From NCBI GenBank assembly GCA_903850425.1, contig CAINLR010000099.1, positions 30,848 through 94,847 of the forward strand: a DNA stretch of 64,000 nucleotides. The letters run 5' to 3'. Numbering within the stretch: position 1 is the stretch's first letter; each line of letters starts with the position of its first letter. The notes below the pieces were generated by a model. The model searched no databases. It saw only the letters and a program-made list of their open reading frames with translations, and was not told the origin of the DNA. Origin of the DNA: an uncultured Verrucomicrobia subdivision 3 bacterium. Its GTDB lineage: Bacteria; Verrucomicrobiota; Verrucomicrobiia; Limisphaerales; UBA11358. This document shows, piece by piece, positions 36,923 through 47,441 of this stretch. The position numbers and the translations under genes are program-made.

Positions 36923-39367
36923 ATGAGAAAAATCAGCCTCAATATGCGCTTTGCATTCGCCTCATCGCTCTGGTTAGTTGCCTTCACGGCAATGTCAGCG
37001 CCGCTAGAAATCTCCGGCATCTATCCATCGCTCGCAACGTTTAACAACGAAGGCGAGTGCGGCACCGGCGCAGTTGTGCCGTGGGCGGAGCGCTTGTGGG
37101 TTATCAGCTATGGGCCGCATTTGCCCTACGGATCGAGTGACAAACTTTACGAAATCACCCCCGAGTTGAAACAAATCGTTCGTCCAGAAAGCATCGGCGG
37201 CACGCCGGCGGACCGCATGATTCATCGCGAGTCACAACAGCTCATCATCGGTCCGTATCTAATTAGCACCAACCGCAACGTCCGCGTGATTCCGTGGCAA
37301 AAAATGCCGGGCCGCCTAACCGCCGCCGCGCGTCATCTCACCGACCCGACGAACAAAGTCTATTTCGCAACGATGGAAGCCGGGTTTTTCGAAGTGAATG
37401 TTCACTCACTCGAAGTGACCGGTCTTTTGAAAGACCGCTACAACAAACCCAAGCCCGGTTCGTTGAGTGAAACGCATCCCGCGACGAACGAAACCAAAAT
37501 TCCCGGCTGGCATGGCAAAGGACTTTATTCTGGTCAAGGCTGCGTTGTCTTTGCGAACAACGGCGAGCACGGCACAGCCGCCGAGACGAATCCCGACACG
37601 GTCAGCGGCGCACTTGGCGAATGGTTTGGTTCCGGCGATTACTCGCTCGTTCGTCGAGCGCAGTTCACCGATGTCACGGGACCGGGCGGCATTTACGGCA
37701 ACGCGCATCCTGACACCGATCCGCTTTGGAGCATCGGCTTTGACAAGCGCTCGCTGATTTTGATGTGCCTCGAAGGCGGTAAATGGATGTCTTTCCGACT
37801 GCCAAAACCGTCGCATACCTACGACGGCGCACATGGCTGGCACACCGAATGGCCGCGTATCCGCGACATTGGCGAAGACGATTTGCTGATGACGATGCAC
37901 GGCGGTTTCTGGAATTTTCCAAAGGCATTTTCGGCACACAACACCGCCGGCATTTCCCCGCGCTCAACATACCTCTGCGTCATCGGCGATTTCTGCCGTT
38001 GGCAAGATCGCATCGTGCTCGGGTGCGACATGACGGCCAAGAGCGAATTTTTCAACGGCCGCAAGGCGAAAGGAAAAATTCTCACGCCCGGTCAGTCGCA
38101 ATCAAATCTGCAATTTGTGAAGCCGGAGCAACTCGATGAGTTTGGCCCCGCGTTAGGTCGTGGCGCGGTCTGGCTGGACGACGCAGTGAAGGCGAATGCA
38201 CCGAGCGAGCCTTATCTTTTCAGCGGCTACACGCATCGCGCATTGTGGCTGCAACATTCCGAACCGCAGTCCGTGACCTTCGCGCTGGAAGTGGACGCGA
38301 AAGGAAACGGCGAGTGGACGAAGCTGCGCGACATTGAAGTGAACGCGAATGAAACCAAGTTCATCGATTTCTCCGCGAAAGAAACCGGAGCGTGGATTCG
38401 GCTCGTTGCAACTCACGATTGCAAATCCGCCACGGCCTATTTTCAGTATCGGAATGGCGATGCACGCGCGCAAATTGCCTCAGTGGTTTTTGACGGCGTT
38501 GCCAAGCCAAGCGACGCGAAAATTTCCGGCGCGCTGCTTCGTGCGCGTGGCGAGAATCTGCGCACGCTTGGTTGTGCCACTGCTGACGGCTACTACGAAT
38601 TGGCCGGCGATTTGAAATTGCGCCGCGTGGACGATGCGAAAGCTGCGGACTTTCTACGCACGAACATGACGATTCCGAAAAATGTTCTCAGCGTGGACGC
38701 TGCTTCGGTTTTGTATGTGGATGAACGTGGTCATCATTGGCGTTTGCCAAAAGGCGACGCGGCCTTCGACAAGCCTGGCGCATTGGGTGACGAACGTTTA
38801 GATCGCGAAGTGGTGACCGAGCGCGATTTGTTCAACTGCTACGGGACATTCTACGAATTACCCGGCGATAGCGCTGGCGGATTCGGCAAGATTCGACCTA
38901 TCGCTACTCACAACCGGCGCATCAAGGATTATGCAAGCTATCGTGGAATGCTCGTCATCAGCGGCATCACCGACGACGCGAAAGGCGAACACATTATTCC
39001 GAGCGACGACGGCAAGTTCGCGCTGTGGGCTGGCGCGTTGGATGATTTGTGGCAGTTCGGAAAACCTCGCGGTCATGGCGGGCCGTGGTTTGAAACTCTG
39101 GTGAAAGCCAACACTCCCAGTGATGCTTTTCTCTGCACCGGCTACGACCACAAGCGCCTGACGCTCTCGCACGCCAGCAAAGAAATTGTCACTTTCAAAA
39201 TCGAGGCCGACATCACCGGCTCGGGCAAATGGTGCGAGTTTGCTTCGCTGAAAGTGAAGCCGAACGAAACTTTGAAATTCGATTTTCCTGAAGCGTTCGC
39301 CGCGTATTGGTTACGCGTCACGTCATCCGCCGACACGACCGCCACGGCGCAGTTGGATTACTTTTGA
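36923..39367 (+). CDS. Secreted 814-aa protein of unknown function with internally duplicated ~105-aa module
   Basis: Signal-like N-terminus; modules at about aa 402-513 and 707-814 share VKANxPSxxxLxxGYxHxxLxLxH...VTFxxExDxxGxGxW...NETxxxDF. Confidence 0.8.
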   Translation: MRKISLNMRFAFASSLWLVAFTAMSAPLEISGIYPSLATFNNEGECGTGAVVPWAERLWVISYGPHLPYGSSDKLYEITPELKQIVRPESIGGTPADRMIHRESQQLIIGPYLISTNRNVRVIPWQKMPGRLTAAARHLTDPTNKVYFATMEAGFFEVNVHSLEVTGLLKDRYNKPKPGSLSETHPATNETKIPGWHGKGLYSGQGCVVFANNGEHGTAAETNPDTVSGALGEWFGSGDYSLVRRAQFTDVTGPGGIYGNAHPDTDPLWSIGFDKRSLILMCLEGGKWMSFRLPKPSHTYDGAHGWHTEWPRIRDIGEDDLLMTMHGGFWNFPKAFSAHNTAGISPRSTYLCVIGDFCRWQDRIVLGCDMTAKSEFFNGRKAKGKILTPGQSQSNLQFVKPEQLDEFGPALGRGAVWLDDAVKANAPSEPYLFSGYTHRALWLQHSEPQSVTFALEVDAKGNGEWTKLRDIEVNANETKFIDFSAKETGAWIRLVATHDCKSATAYFQYRNGDARAQIASVVFDGVAKPSDAKISGALLRARGENLRTLGCATADGYYELAGDLKLRRVDDAKAADFLRTNMTIPKNVLSVDAASVLYVDERGHHWRLPKGDAAFDKPGALGDERLDREVVTERDLFNCYGTFYELPGDSAGGFGKIRPIATHNRRIKDYASYRGMLVISGITDDAKGEHIIPSDDGKFALWAGALDDLWQFGKPRGHGGPWFETLVKANTPSDAFLCTGYDHKRLTLSHASKEIVTFKIEADITGSGKWCEFASLKVKPNETLKFDFPEAFAAYWLRVTSSADTTATAQLDYF

Positions 39368-39387
39368 CACAGCCAAAAATTATAAAA

Positions 39388-40143
39388 ATGAAAACCATTC
39401 CAATAATCGCCCTGGTATTGCTGGGCTTTTCCAGCTTGGCGCAAACCGAAGCCACTGTCACTTTGCCGCCGCCCGGCTACAAGCTGGTTTGGTCGGACGA
39501 ATTCAATGACGGCAAGCTCGATACGAATAAATGGGTTTTCCGAACCGACAGCAAAGCCTTGAGCACGCAAAAGCCGGAGAATGTTTCCGTGCGCGATGGG
39601 CATCTGATTCTCGCCGTGAAAAAGGAGGCAGCCGGCGGCAAGGATTACACCGGCGCGGGTGTCATCAGCAAACAAGTGTTCAAATACGGCTATTACGAAT
39701 CGCGGTTCAAAGTGCCGCCGGGCATGGGTTGGCACACCTCGTTCTGGATGATGAAGCATGATGGAAAGGGCGGCACTGGCCCGACGGATTCGGCGCAGGA
39801 ACTGGACGTGTGCGAAAATGATTCCATCCACCAGAACAGCTACGGTGCGAATGTCCACAAGTGGAATCCGCAACCCCACATCGCCATGGGTGGCAAAAAC
39901 GTCAAGACTCCAAGCCTCTCCCAAGATTTTCACACCTGGGGCTGCGAGTTTGCGCCGGATACCGTCAAATATTTTTTCGAGGGCAGGCTGGTTCAGACGG
40001 TGGATGTCTCTAAATTTGAGCATTCGGAACAAAACATCTGGCTCACGACGATTGGCTACAAAGTCGGCACGAACTTGGTGGACAACGCCAAACTGCCAGC
40101 GGCAGCGGAATACGATTACGTGCGGTTCTACGAGAAAAAATGA
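39388..40143 (+). CDS. GH16 family glycosidase
   Basis: YKLVWSDEFNDGKLDTNKW; FKYGYYESRFKVPPGMGWHTSFWMM; catalytic-type motif ELDVCE. Confidence 0.88.
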   Translation: MKTIPIIALVLLGFSSLAQTEATVTLPPPGYKLVWSDEFNDGKLDTNKWVFRTDSKALSTQKPENVSVRDGHLILAVKKEAAGGKDYTGAGVISKQVFKYGYYESRFKVPPGMGWHTSFWMMKHDGKGGTGPTDSAQELDVCENDSIHQNSYGANVHKWNPQPHIAMGGKNVKTPSLSQDFHTWGCEFAPDTVKYFFEGRLVQTVDVSKFEHSEQNIWLTTIGYKVGTNLVDNAKLPAAAEYDYVRFYEKK

Positions 40144-41087
40144 GATTTCTCTTCAACAGTCAATTGCTCCTGATGACGCTGGTTTCGTCGGTATTCGCGA
40201 CGGATTTTTCCGCGTTGCGCAATCCCGTCTGGACGAGCACCAACAACCTGCGCGATCCGTCGGTGCTCAAAACGGCGGACGGTTACCATATTTTGTATTC
40301 GCGACTGGCTGGGAAAAATTGGGGTTCGCCGGAAAGTTGGACAATAGCCGAGGCTGTCACGCGCGACTTCGTGCATTTTGAAAACGACCGCGACATTTCG
40401 CCGAAGGGCCACGCGTCGCCGGGAGATGTAATCTCCTGGCACGGTCGCTGGCTGCTGCCGTATCAAACATATCCCGCCACGCCGACGCAGCTCGTCTTCA
40501 GCGAATCGCCGGATTTGAAATCGTGGTCAGCACCAAAATGTTTTCTGGCGGAGGCTCGTTTCCTTCCGTGGAACCAGCTCAAGCGAGTCATTGATCCGAC
40601 GCTTGTTTTGGATGGTGATGTGTTGCACTGTTTTTTCATCGGCAGCGCGAACGTGACCAATGCGGCGGGAAGAATCTTGCGCGCCAATTTGCTCGGTCAC
40701 GCCATCACGCGCGACTCGAAACTGGAACGCTGGGAAATTCTCACCACCAATGCACCGCTGCTCGGCGTTTCCGAACGCGCGCCGGATGGCGTGGAGAACA
40801 TCATGATTTTCCGCACGGGCGATCATTGGACGATGATTTTCAGCGAGGGCTTGGCGAACCAGCATCTCGCGCTCGCGACCTCGGCGGATTTGATTTCCTG
40901 GGAGCAGCACGGCGCGATTGAAATTCCGCGCCAGAAATGGATGGCGCACAAATATGGCGCACCCTTCGTCTGGCGCGAGCGCGACCGGTGGCTGATGATT
41001 TTGATGGGCGAAAATGCGGCCGGTCGCACGACGTTCGGTTTGCTGACTTCGCCGGATGGAAAAAAGTGGATGCCGCTGCCGGAATGA
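40140..41087 (+). CDS. Five-bladed beta-propeller glycosidase (GH43/GH32-like)
   Basis: LRDPSVLKTADGYHILYSRL...ESPDLKSWSAPKCF...VIDPTLVLDGDVLHCFF; ATGA overlap with GH16 gene. Confidence 0.65.
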   Translation: MRFLFNSQLLLMTLVSSVFATDFSALRNPVWTSTNNLRDPSVLKTADGYHILYSRLAGKNWGSPESWTIAEAVTRDFVHFENDRDISPKGHASPGDVISWHGRWLLPYQTYPATPTQLVFSESPDLKSWSAPKCFLAEARFLPWNQLKRVIDPTLVLDGDVLHCFFIGSANVTNAAGRILRANLLGHAITRDSKLERWEILTTNAPLLGVSERAPDGVENIMIFRTGDHWTMIFSEGLANQHLALATSADLISWEQHGAIEIPRQKWMAHKYGAPFVWRERDRWLMILMGENAAGRTTFGLLTSPDGKKWMPLPE

Positions 41088-41100
41088 TTGGAGACGGCGC

Positions 41101-42240
41101 ATGAATTTCAAAACCCGCAAATTCCGCCGCTGGCTGGCCGGCCTTCTCTTGGCTTTTGGATTGACCATGCCAATTCAATGCGCGCGGGCGGCGGAAGATC
41201 TGGATTTTACGAAACTGATTCCAACAGCCATTTCCAAGTCCGCAATTTTTCAGCAGCCGGGCTGGTGTTTGTGGGATCCGTGCATCGTGGATGGCGGCGA
41301 CGGAAAGTTTTACCTGTTCTACTCGCGCTGGCCGACGAAGCTGGGCTACGACGCCTGGTGCACGCACGCGGAAATCGCGTTTGCCACGGCGACGAATGCC
41401 GCCGGGCCTTACGAGTTCCAAGGCGTGGCGCTGCCGGCGCGCGGCGGAAATTTCTGGGACGGTCATTCGGTTTTTAACACGGATGCCGTCAGCATCAGCA
41501 ACAAATTTTATCTCTACTACACCGGCAATCGCGGCACGACGAACTGGGCGGCGGACCGCGCGGTTTCCGCGTCGTCGGATGAATGGTGGATTCATCGCAA
41601 CAACCAGCGCATCGGCGTGGCGGTGGCGGATTCGCCGCGCGGCCCGTGGCGGCGTTTCGACAAGCCGCTGATGGATGTCGGGCAAGGTTTTGGCCGGACA
41701 ATCATCAACGTGCCGAACCTCGTCTTCAAACCCGACGGCGGTTTTCGGCTTTACTACAAAACGCTGGGCGAAGGGCCGGGCAAATTTGGCGGCGGCGTGA
41801 TTCACTACGGCGCGGACGCCAACAATCCGCTCGGCCCGTTCGTGCGCCATCCCGAGCCGATGGTGAACAAGAACAAGCTGCTGCCTGACGTGAAGCAACC
41901 GTTTGTTTTCCACATTGACGATCACTTCGAGTGGATTCAGGACAGACACTACTACGCCATCGTGAAGGACCACGACGCACCGTTTCTCACGCCGCACGGA
42001 CGCAGCCTGCTGCTGTTCGAGTCGCCGGACGGACGCTCGTGGCGGCCCGCAAAACATTCGCTGGTGAAGGATTTTTCCATCCGCTGGGACGACGGCGCGC
42101 GGCAGAACTTCAGCCGGCTGGAAATGCCGAAAATTCTTTTTGAGAACAATCGTCCGACCATTCTCGCCTTGGCCGCGCTGCCCGCAGGTGCGAAGGAATC
42201 GTTCCTCGTGCTCGTGCCGCTGAAAGGTGAATCCAAATGA
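41101..42240 (+). CDS. GH43/GH117-like beta-propeller glycosidase
   Basis: CLWDPCIVDGGDGKFYLFYSRWPTKLGYDAWCTHAEIA...RIGVAVADSPRGPWRRFDKPL; paralogue of 60233..61333. Confidence 0.7.
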   Translation: MNFKTRKFRRWLAGLLLAFGLTMPIQCARAAEDLDFTKLIPTAISKSAIFQQPGWCLWDPCIVDGGDGKFYLFYSRWPTKLGYDAWCTHAEIAFATATNAAGPYEFQGVALPARGGNFWDGHSVFNTDAVSISNKFYLYYTGNRGTTNWAADRAVSASSDEWWIHRNNQRIGVAVADSPRGPWRRFDKPLMDVGQGFGRTIINVPNLVFKPDGGFRLYYKTLGEGPGKFGGGVIHYGADANNPLGPFVRHPEPMVNKNKLLPDVKQPFVFHIDDHFEWIQDRHYYAIVKDHDAPFLTPHGRSLLLFESPDGRSWRPAKHSLVKDFSIRWDDGARQNFSRLEMPKILFENNRPTILALAALPAGAKESFLVLVPLKGESK

Positions 42241-44816
42241 TACGCTCAAATTTTTTAACGCTCCTGGTGTTGACGGTGGCCTCGACGCAGCTTTGCGCGC
42301 AGCCGAAATGGGGCGACTGGCGGGCGTGGGGCGACCAGGGCGACGGCACGTTTCGCAATCCTGTCTTGCCGGCGGATTTCAGCGACCTTGATTGCATCCG
42401 CGTGGGAAATGATTACTACGCGATCTCTTCCACGTTCCAATATTCGCCCGGCGTGTTGCTTTTGCAGTCGAAGGATCTGGTGAATTGGCGCATCGCCGGT
42501 CACGCCGTGCCAGACGTGACGCAGATTTCGCCGGAGATGAACTGGGATCGCATGAATCGTTTCGGCACGGGCATTTGGGCGGGCGCGATCCGGCATCACG
42601 CGGGAAAATTCTGGGTTTATTTCGGCACGCCGGACGAAGGCTATTTCATGACGACGGCGACGAATGTCGCCGGACCGTGGTCTCCGTTGGCTCATGTCCT
42701 GAACGCGAAAGGCTGGGATGATTGCTGTCCGTTCTGGGACGACGGCGGGCAGGGCTATCTCATCGGTTCGCAGTTCGACAAAGACCCGGTCAACGGCAAG
42801 AAATACAATATCCATCTCTGGAAACTTTCGGCGGATGGAAAAGAGCTGGTAGCCGGTTCGGACACAATTCTCCATCAGTCCAACGGCAGCGAGGCAAACA
42901 AACTCTACAAGTGGAACGGCCTTTACTATCACTACTTCAGCGAAGTGCGCGTCGAAGGTCGCGTGCCGATGATGGGCCGTGCGACGAACATCGCCGGGCC
43001 TTACGAGTATCGGCAGATCGGTCATGTGAAGAAGAGCATGGATTACGAGCCGAACCAAGGTGGCATTGTGCAGAGCGAGTCTGGCGAATGGTGGTTCTTC
43101 ACGCATCACGGTGCAGGTGACTGGTCGGGCCGCAACGCGAGTTTGCTGCCGGTGACGTGGACGAATGGCTGGCCGATTATCGGCGACATCGGCGCGGATG
43201 GCATCGGCAACATGGTTTGGTCCACGCCTAAACCAGTCAAAAATTTTCCGCACGTCACGCCGCAGGCCGATGATGGATTTTCTTCCGCCACGCTTTCGCC
43301 GCAGTGGGAATGGCATTACCAATCGCGCGCCGAAAAATGGTCGCTGACGGAGCGCCCTGGCTATCTTCGCCTGCACGCTTTCAAGGGACTGCACGGCGAC
43401 AACTTGTTGAAGGTTGGAAATGTTCTTACGCAGCGGACCTTTCGCACGAGCACAAACGTGGTCACGGTGAAGATGGAAGTGGGAGGCATGACTGATGGTC
43501 AGAGCGCGGGATTGTTTCATTTCACGACGGCGGGCTATGCGGGCGTCGGCGTGACGCAAAGCAACGGCGTTCGCCAACTCATTTACCGCTCCGGCCTGAA
43601 TGTGGAACGCGGCGCAGCGGTAAAAGGCTCAAGCGTCTGGCTGCGCTCGGTGTGGGGACTCGATGGCGTCTGCCGCTTTTATCACAGTCTCGACGGAAAA
43701 CTTTTTGAGCCGGTGGGCGAGCCGTATCAGATGAAGTGGGCCTCGTATCGCGGCGACCGCATCGGCCTGTTCAACTACAACAATGAACATGAAGCCGGCT
43801 ATGTTGACTTCGATTCGTTTCAATACCGCTACGCCAGACAAGCGACGAAAACCAACTCGGATGACGTTTTACTCTTCACCTACTTCCGCAACAACGGCGC
43901 GGACGGTGTTCATCTTGCGATGACCACGAATGGCGTGGATTTCTTCGCACTCAACGACGATCAGGCGATTTTCAAACCGCCGCAGTGGCCCGGACAAAAT
44001 CTGACGCGCGACGCTTCGGTGCTTTATCACGACGGAAAGTTTCGCATGGTTTGGACTTCGGGATGGAAGGGACGGATTTTCGGCTATGCCGAGGCGGATG
44101 ACCTGGTGCATTGGAGCGAGCCGCTTCAGGTGAAGCCGTTTCCCGATGAGCTGCTTGCCGAAGACCAGCCCGATAATATTTGGGCTCCGGAAATTCATTT
44201 CGATCCGCTCAAGCAGAATTATTTCATCCTCTTCGCCAGCACCACGCCGCGTGAGCGCAACAATGAGAACGACAGCAACAACGACGGCAAGCGCGGTTCG
44301 CAATATGACAACCGCATTTACATCACCCGCACAAAGGATTTTCAGAACTGGAGTGCGGCGAAAGTTTTTTACCCATGTGATTTCGCCTCAATTGATGCGG
44401 TGATGCGTCGCGACGAAGCGAACCAGCGCTGGGTCATGGTTTTCAAATGTTCGCGCGATGACAACCTGAAGCGGATGCCGGGTCGGAATCTCTGGCTCAC
44501 GTTTGCTAACCTCGATTTGGACAAGCCCAATTTCACGCCGCTCGAAGGGCCGATTGCCGGCAACCATTCGCCGATGTGCAGCAATCCTGAGCCGCGCAAG
44601 TCCATGGCGGAAGGCCCATCGCTACTGTGGTTGAACGACCGCTGGCTGTTGACGTGGGACGAGCCCGCCGGCAGCGGCCTGCAACTCGCAACCTCGCCGG
44701 ACCTAAAAAAGTGGACGCATATCAAGTCCGCGAAGTTTCCCGTGCACGGCCAGCATGGCACGTTGTTCTTTGCGCCGGAAAGCGTGGTAGATTCCTTGGA
44801 GAAATTTTCCAAATGA
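42237..44816 (+). CDS. Secreted GH43 enzyme with second GH43-like propeller (fusion)
   Basis: FRNPVLPADFSDLDCIRVGNDYYAISSTFQYSPGVLLLQSKDLVNW; second half LTRDASVLYHDGKFRMVWTSGWKG...NIWAPEIHFDPLKQNYFILFAS. Confidence 0.85.
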   Translation: MIRSNFLTLLVLTVASTQLCAQPKWGDWRAWGDQGDGTFRNPVLPADFSDLDCIRVGNDYYAISSTFQYSPGVLLLQSKDLVNWRIAGHAVPDVTQISPEMNWDRMNRFGTGIWAGAIRHHAGKFWVYFGTPDEGYFMTTATNVAGPWSPLAHVLNAKGWDDCCPFWDDGGQGYLIGSQFDKDPVNGKKYNIHLWKLSADGKELVAGSDTILHQSNGSEANKLYKWNGLYYHYFSEVRVEGRVPMMGRATNIAGPYEYRQIGHVKKSMDYEPNQGGIVQSESGEWWFFTHHGAGDWSGRNASLLPVTWTNGWPIIGDIGADGIGNMVWSTPKPVKNFPHVTPQADDGFSSATLSPQWEWHYQSRAEKWSLTERPGYLRLHAFKGLHGDNLLKVGNVLTQRTFRTSTNVVTVKMEVGGMTDGQSAGLFHFTTAGYAGVGVTQSNGVRQLIYRSGLNVERGAAVKGSSVWLRSVWGLDGVCRFYHSLDGKLFEPVGEPYQMKWASYRGDRIGLFNYNNEHEAGYVDFDSFQYRYARQATKTNSDDVLLFTYFRNNGADGVHLAMTTNGVDFFALNDDQAIFKPPQWPGQNLTRDASVLYHDGKFRMVWTSGWKGRIFGYAEADDLVHWSEPLQVKPFPDELLAEDQPDNIWAPEIHFDPLKQNYFILFASTTPRERNNENDSNNDGKRGSQYDNRIYITRTKDFQNWSAAKVFYPCDFASIDAVMRRDEANQRWVMVFKCSRDDNLKRMPGRNLWLTFANLDLDKPNFTPLEGPIAGNHSPMCSNPEPRKSMAEGPSLLWLNDRWLLTWDEPAGSGLQLATSPDLKKWTHIKSAKFPVHGQHGTLFFAPESVVDSLEKFSK

Positions 44817-44984
44817 GTTTGGTCCTCTCAAAAGTAATTTCGTTCGCCGTTGCCGCCGCGTTTTTACCGGCGGGCAATCGCACGCGGCAAGCGTCTGGAA
44901 CGGCCCGGTGGCCTGATGGGGCAGGCTATTTTGAGCGCCTCCGTTTTCGGGTGGGGCGCATGGGATTTGGCGGACGGGCAGAGC

Positions 44985-45165
44985 CTTGCGCCTCCTTGCG
45001 AAATTTCAACGGCGTGATGTTAAGCCTTTTTCTGAAATGGAAGGCCATGTGATCGGGCGATCCAAACCGGAAGTTTCGGAGACCCGCTGAATTGAAAGGC
45101 CTGTGTCCATCAAAAGCTGTTTCGCACGGTCCAACCGGGTAAAGCGGATGTGAGCGGCGGGTGGC
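44985..45165 (-). pseudogene. AraC-type HTH C-terminal remnant, frameshifted
   Basis: RFTRLDRAKQLLMDTGLSIQRVSETSG + one-base shift + GSPDHMAFHFRKRLNITPLKFRKEAQ; no upstream domain. Confidence 0.7.
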
Positions 45166-45266
45166 CAATCCCTACCTCGCCGTTCCGACGCAGTATCGTG
45201 GATCAACTGTTTCTGGTTTGCTCGGCCCAGTGCGAATGATCGTTGAAAAGAAATCGGAGTAAATCT

Positions 45267-47441
45267 ATGCGAAGAAACTTTGCAGTGTTGTTTTTCGCGC
45301 TTGCCAGAATCTTGACAGGGCAAGCGCAAGACCTGTCGCTCTGGTATGCGAAGCCAGCGATGAATTGGCTGGAAGCCTTGCCCATCGGCAACGGCAGTCT
45401 GGGTGGCATGATCTTCGGCGGCACGGCCAATGAGCGCGTGCAATTTAACGAGCAGACACTCTGGCTCGGCAGCGAGACCGAGATGGGCAGCTATCAGCCG
45501 TTTGGCGATGTGTTCATTTCGTGGTCGCACAGCACAACGACGGAGTATCGGCGCGAATTGGATTTGCGCGATGCGATTCAGCGCGTGAGCTATCGCGATG
45601 GCGACGTGATATTTCAACGCGAAGCTTTTTCGAGTTTTCCCGATCAGGTAATGGTTTATCGCTTCACCGCGGACAAGCGTGGAAAATATTCCGGAACAAT
45701 CCGGCTTGCAGACGTGCATCAGGCGCGCATCACGGCGACGGAAAATAAAATCACTTCAGTCGGCACTTTGACGAATGGGTTGGATTACGAGGCGCAATTG
45801 CTCGTGCTGCACGAGGGCGGAGCGGTGACGGCGAAGAACAATTCCATCGTCGTCAGCAATGCGGACAACGTGACGCTGCTGCTTGCGGCGGGAACTTCGT
45901 TTGCGAATGATCCGCTGAAGAACTGGCGGCGCGAACATCCGCACGAGCGTGTGACGCAGCGGTTGGCGGCGGCGGAGAAGAAATCGTTCGCGGAACTTTG
46001 CGCGGCGCACGTGGCAGATTATCAGAAGATTTTTTCGCGCGTGAGTTTGAATCTCGGCACGGGGAAAAATGATTTACCCACCGACGTTCGCCTCGAAGCG
46101 CGCAAGGCAGGCAAGGCTGATCCGGCGCTGGAGGCGTTGCTATTTCAATATGGGCGTTACTTGCTCATCAGTAGTTCGCGCACGGGTGGGCTGCCGGCGA
46201 ACTTGCAGGGCATCTGGAATCAGGACGTGAAGCCCGCGTGGTATTCCGGCTATACCACGGACATCAACATCGAGATGAACTACTGGCTCGCCGAGCCAAC
46301 GGCGCTCGCCGAATGTCTGCCGCCGCTCTTCGACTGGTTGCACAACATCGCCATCACCAGCAAGCGCACGGCCGACCCGCGCATCACGGCGCAGCGCGGC
46401 TGGTTCAATTACAGCACGATGAATCCCATGGGCGGCGGCTCGAAGTGGGGCGTCCACAAGCCCGGCAGCGCGTGGCTGGTGCAGCATCTGTGGGAACATT
46501 TCGCGTTCACCGGCGACACGCATTTTCTTCGCGCCGTCGCGTATCCGGCGATGAAAGAGATTGTGGAATTTTGGGAAACCGAACTCGTGACGAACGCGAA
46601 TGGGAAATTGATTTCGCCCGGCGGCTGGTCGCCCGAGCACGGGCCGCTGAAGCAAGGAGACAAAATTGTCATCAAGGAAGGCGACCGCACGTTGCATCCC
46701 GGCGTGAGCTACGACCAGGAAATTGTGTGGGACTTGTTCAATAATTTCGCCGAAGCATCGCAGGTGCTCGGTGCGGATGCGGAGGATCGTGCCAAAGTAA
46801 CATCCATCCGCGACCGATTGCTCGGGCCGAAGATCGGGCGCTGGGGACAAATTCAAGAATGGATGGAAGATGTGGATGATCCGAACGATCATCATCGGCA
46901 CACGTCGCATCTGTTCGCGCTGCATCCGGGGCGGCAGATCAGTCCGCTCACGACGCCCGGACTCGCGGCGGCGGCGAAAGTCACGCTGAACGCACGCGGC
47001 GACACCTCGACCGGCTGGAGCAAGGCGTGGAAAATAAATTTCTGGGCGCGACTCGGCGATGGCGAGCGCGCGCACAAACTCATCGGCGAATTATTCAAGG
47101 TGAGCATTTTGGATAACTTGTTCGACACGCATCCGCCGTTTCAAATGGACGGCAACTGGGGTTACACATCCGGTGTGACGGAGATGTTGCTGCAAAGCCA
47201 TCTGCGACAGGACGGCCAGCAAGTGCTGCAACTGCTGCCCGCGCTTCCCTTTGCGTGGCCGGATGGCGAAGTGACCGGGCTACGGGCGCGTGGTGGCTTC
47301 GTCGTGGATATGGCGTGGAAAAATGGAAAGCTCGTCACAGCAAAGATCCATTCATTCAATCGAAATCGTTGCCGCGTCCTTTATGGCAGCGAAGTCCGCG
47401 ATTTGAAAATCAATGCTAACGAGGACTGGTTTTGGAAATGA
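45267..47441 (+). CDS. GH95-type glycosidase (alpha-L-fucosidase/galactosidase family)
   Basis: LWYAKPAMNWLEALPIGNGSLGGMIFGGTANERVQFNEQTLW; GLPANLQGIWNQDVKPAWYSGYTTDINIEMNYW; PPFQMDGNWGYTSGVTEMLLQSH. Confidence 0.92.
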   Translation: MRRNFAVLFFALARILTGQAQDLSLWYAKPAMNWLEALPIGNGSLGGMIFGGTANERVQFNEQTLWLGSETEMGSYQPFGDVFISWSHSTTTEYRRELDLRDAIQRVSYRDGDVIFQREAFSSFPDQVMVYRFTADKRGKYSGTIRLADVHQARITATENKITSVGTLTNGLDYEAQLLVLHEGGAVTAKNNSIVVSNADNVTLLLAAGTSFANDPLKNWRREHPHERVTQRLAAAEKKSFAELCAAHVADYQKIFSRVSLNLGTGKNDLPTDVRLEARKAGKADPALEALLFQYGRYLLISSSRTGGLPANLQGIWNQDVKPAWYSGYTTDINIEMNYWLAEPTALAECLPPLFDWLHNIAITSKRTADPRITAQRGWFNYSTMNPMGGGSKWGVHKPGSAWLVQHLWEHFAFTGDTHFLRAVAYPAMKEIVEFWETELVTNANGKLISPGGWSPEHGPLKQGDKIVIKEGDRTLHPGVSYDQEIVWDLFNNFAEASQVLGADAEDRAKVTSIRDRLLGPKIGRWGQIQEWMEDVDDPNDHHRHTSHLFALHPGRQISPLTTPGLAAAAKVTLNARGDTSTGWSKAWKINFWARLGDGERAHKLIGELFKVSILDNLFDTHPPFQMDGNWGYTSGVTEMLLQSHLRQDGQQVLQLLPALPFAWPDGEVTGLRARGGFVVDMAWKNGKLVTAKIHSFNRNRCRVLYGSEVRDLKINANEDWFWK

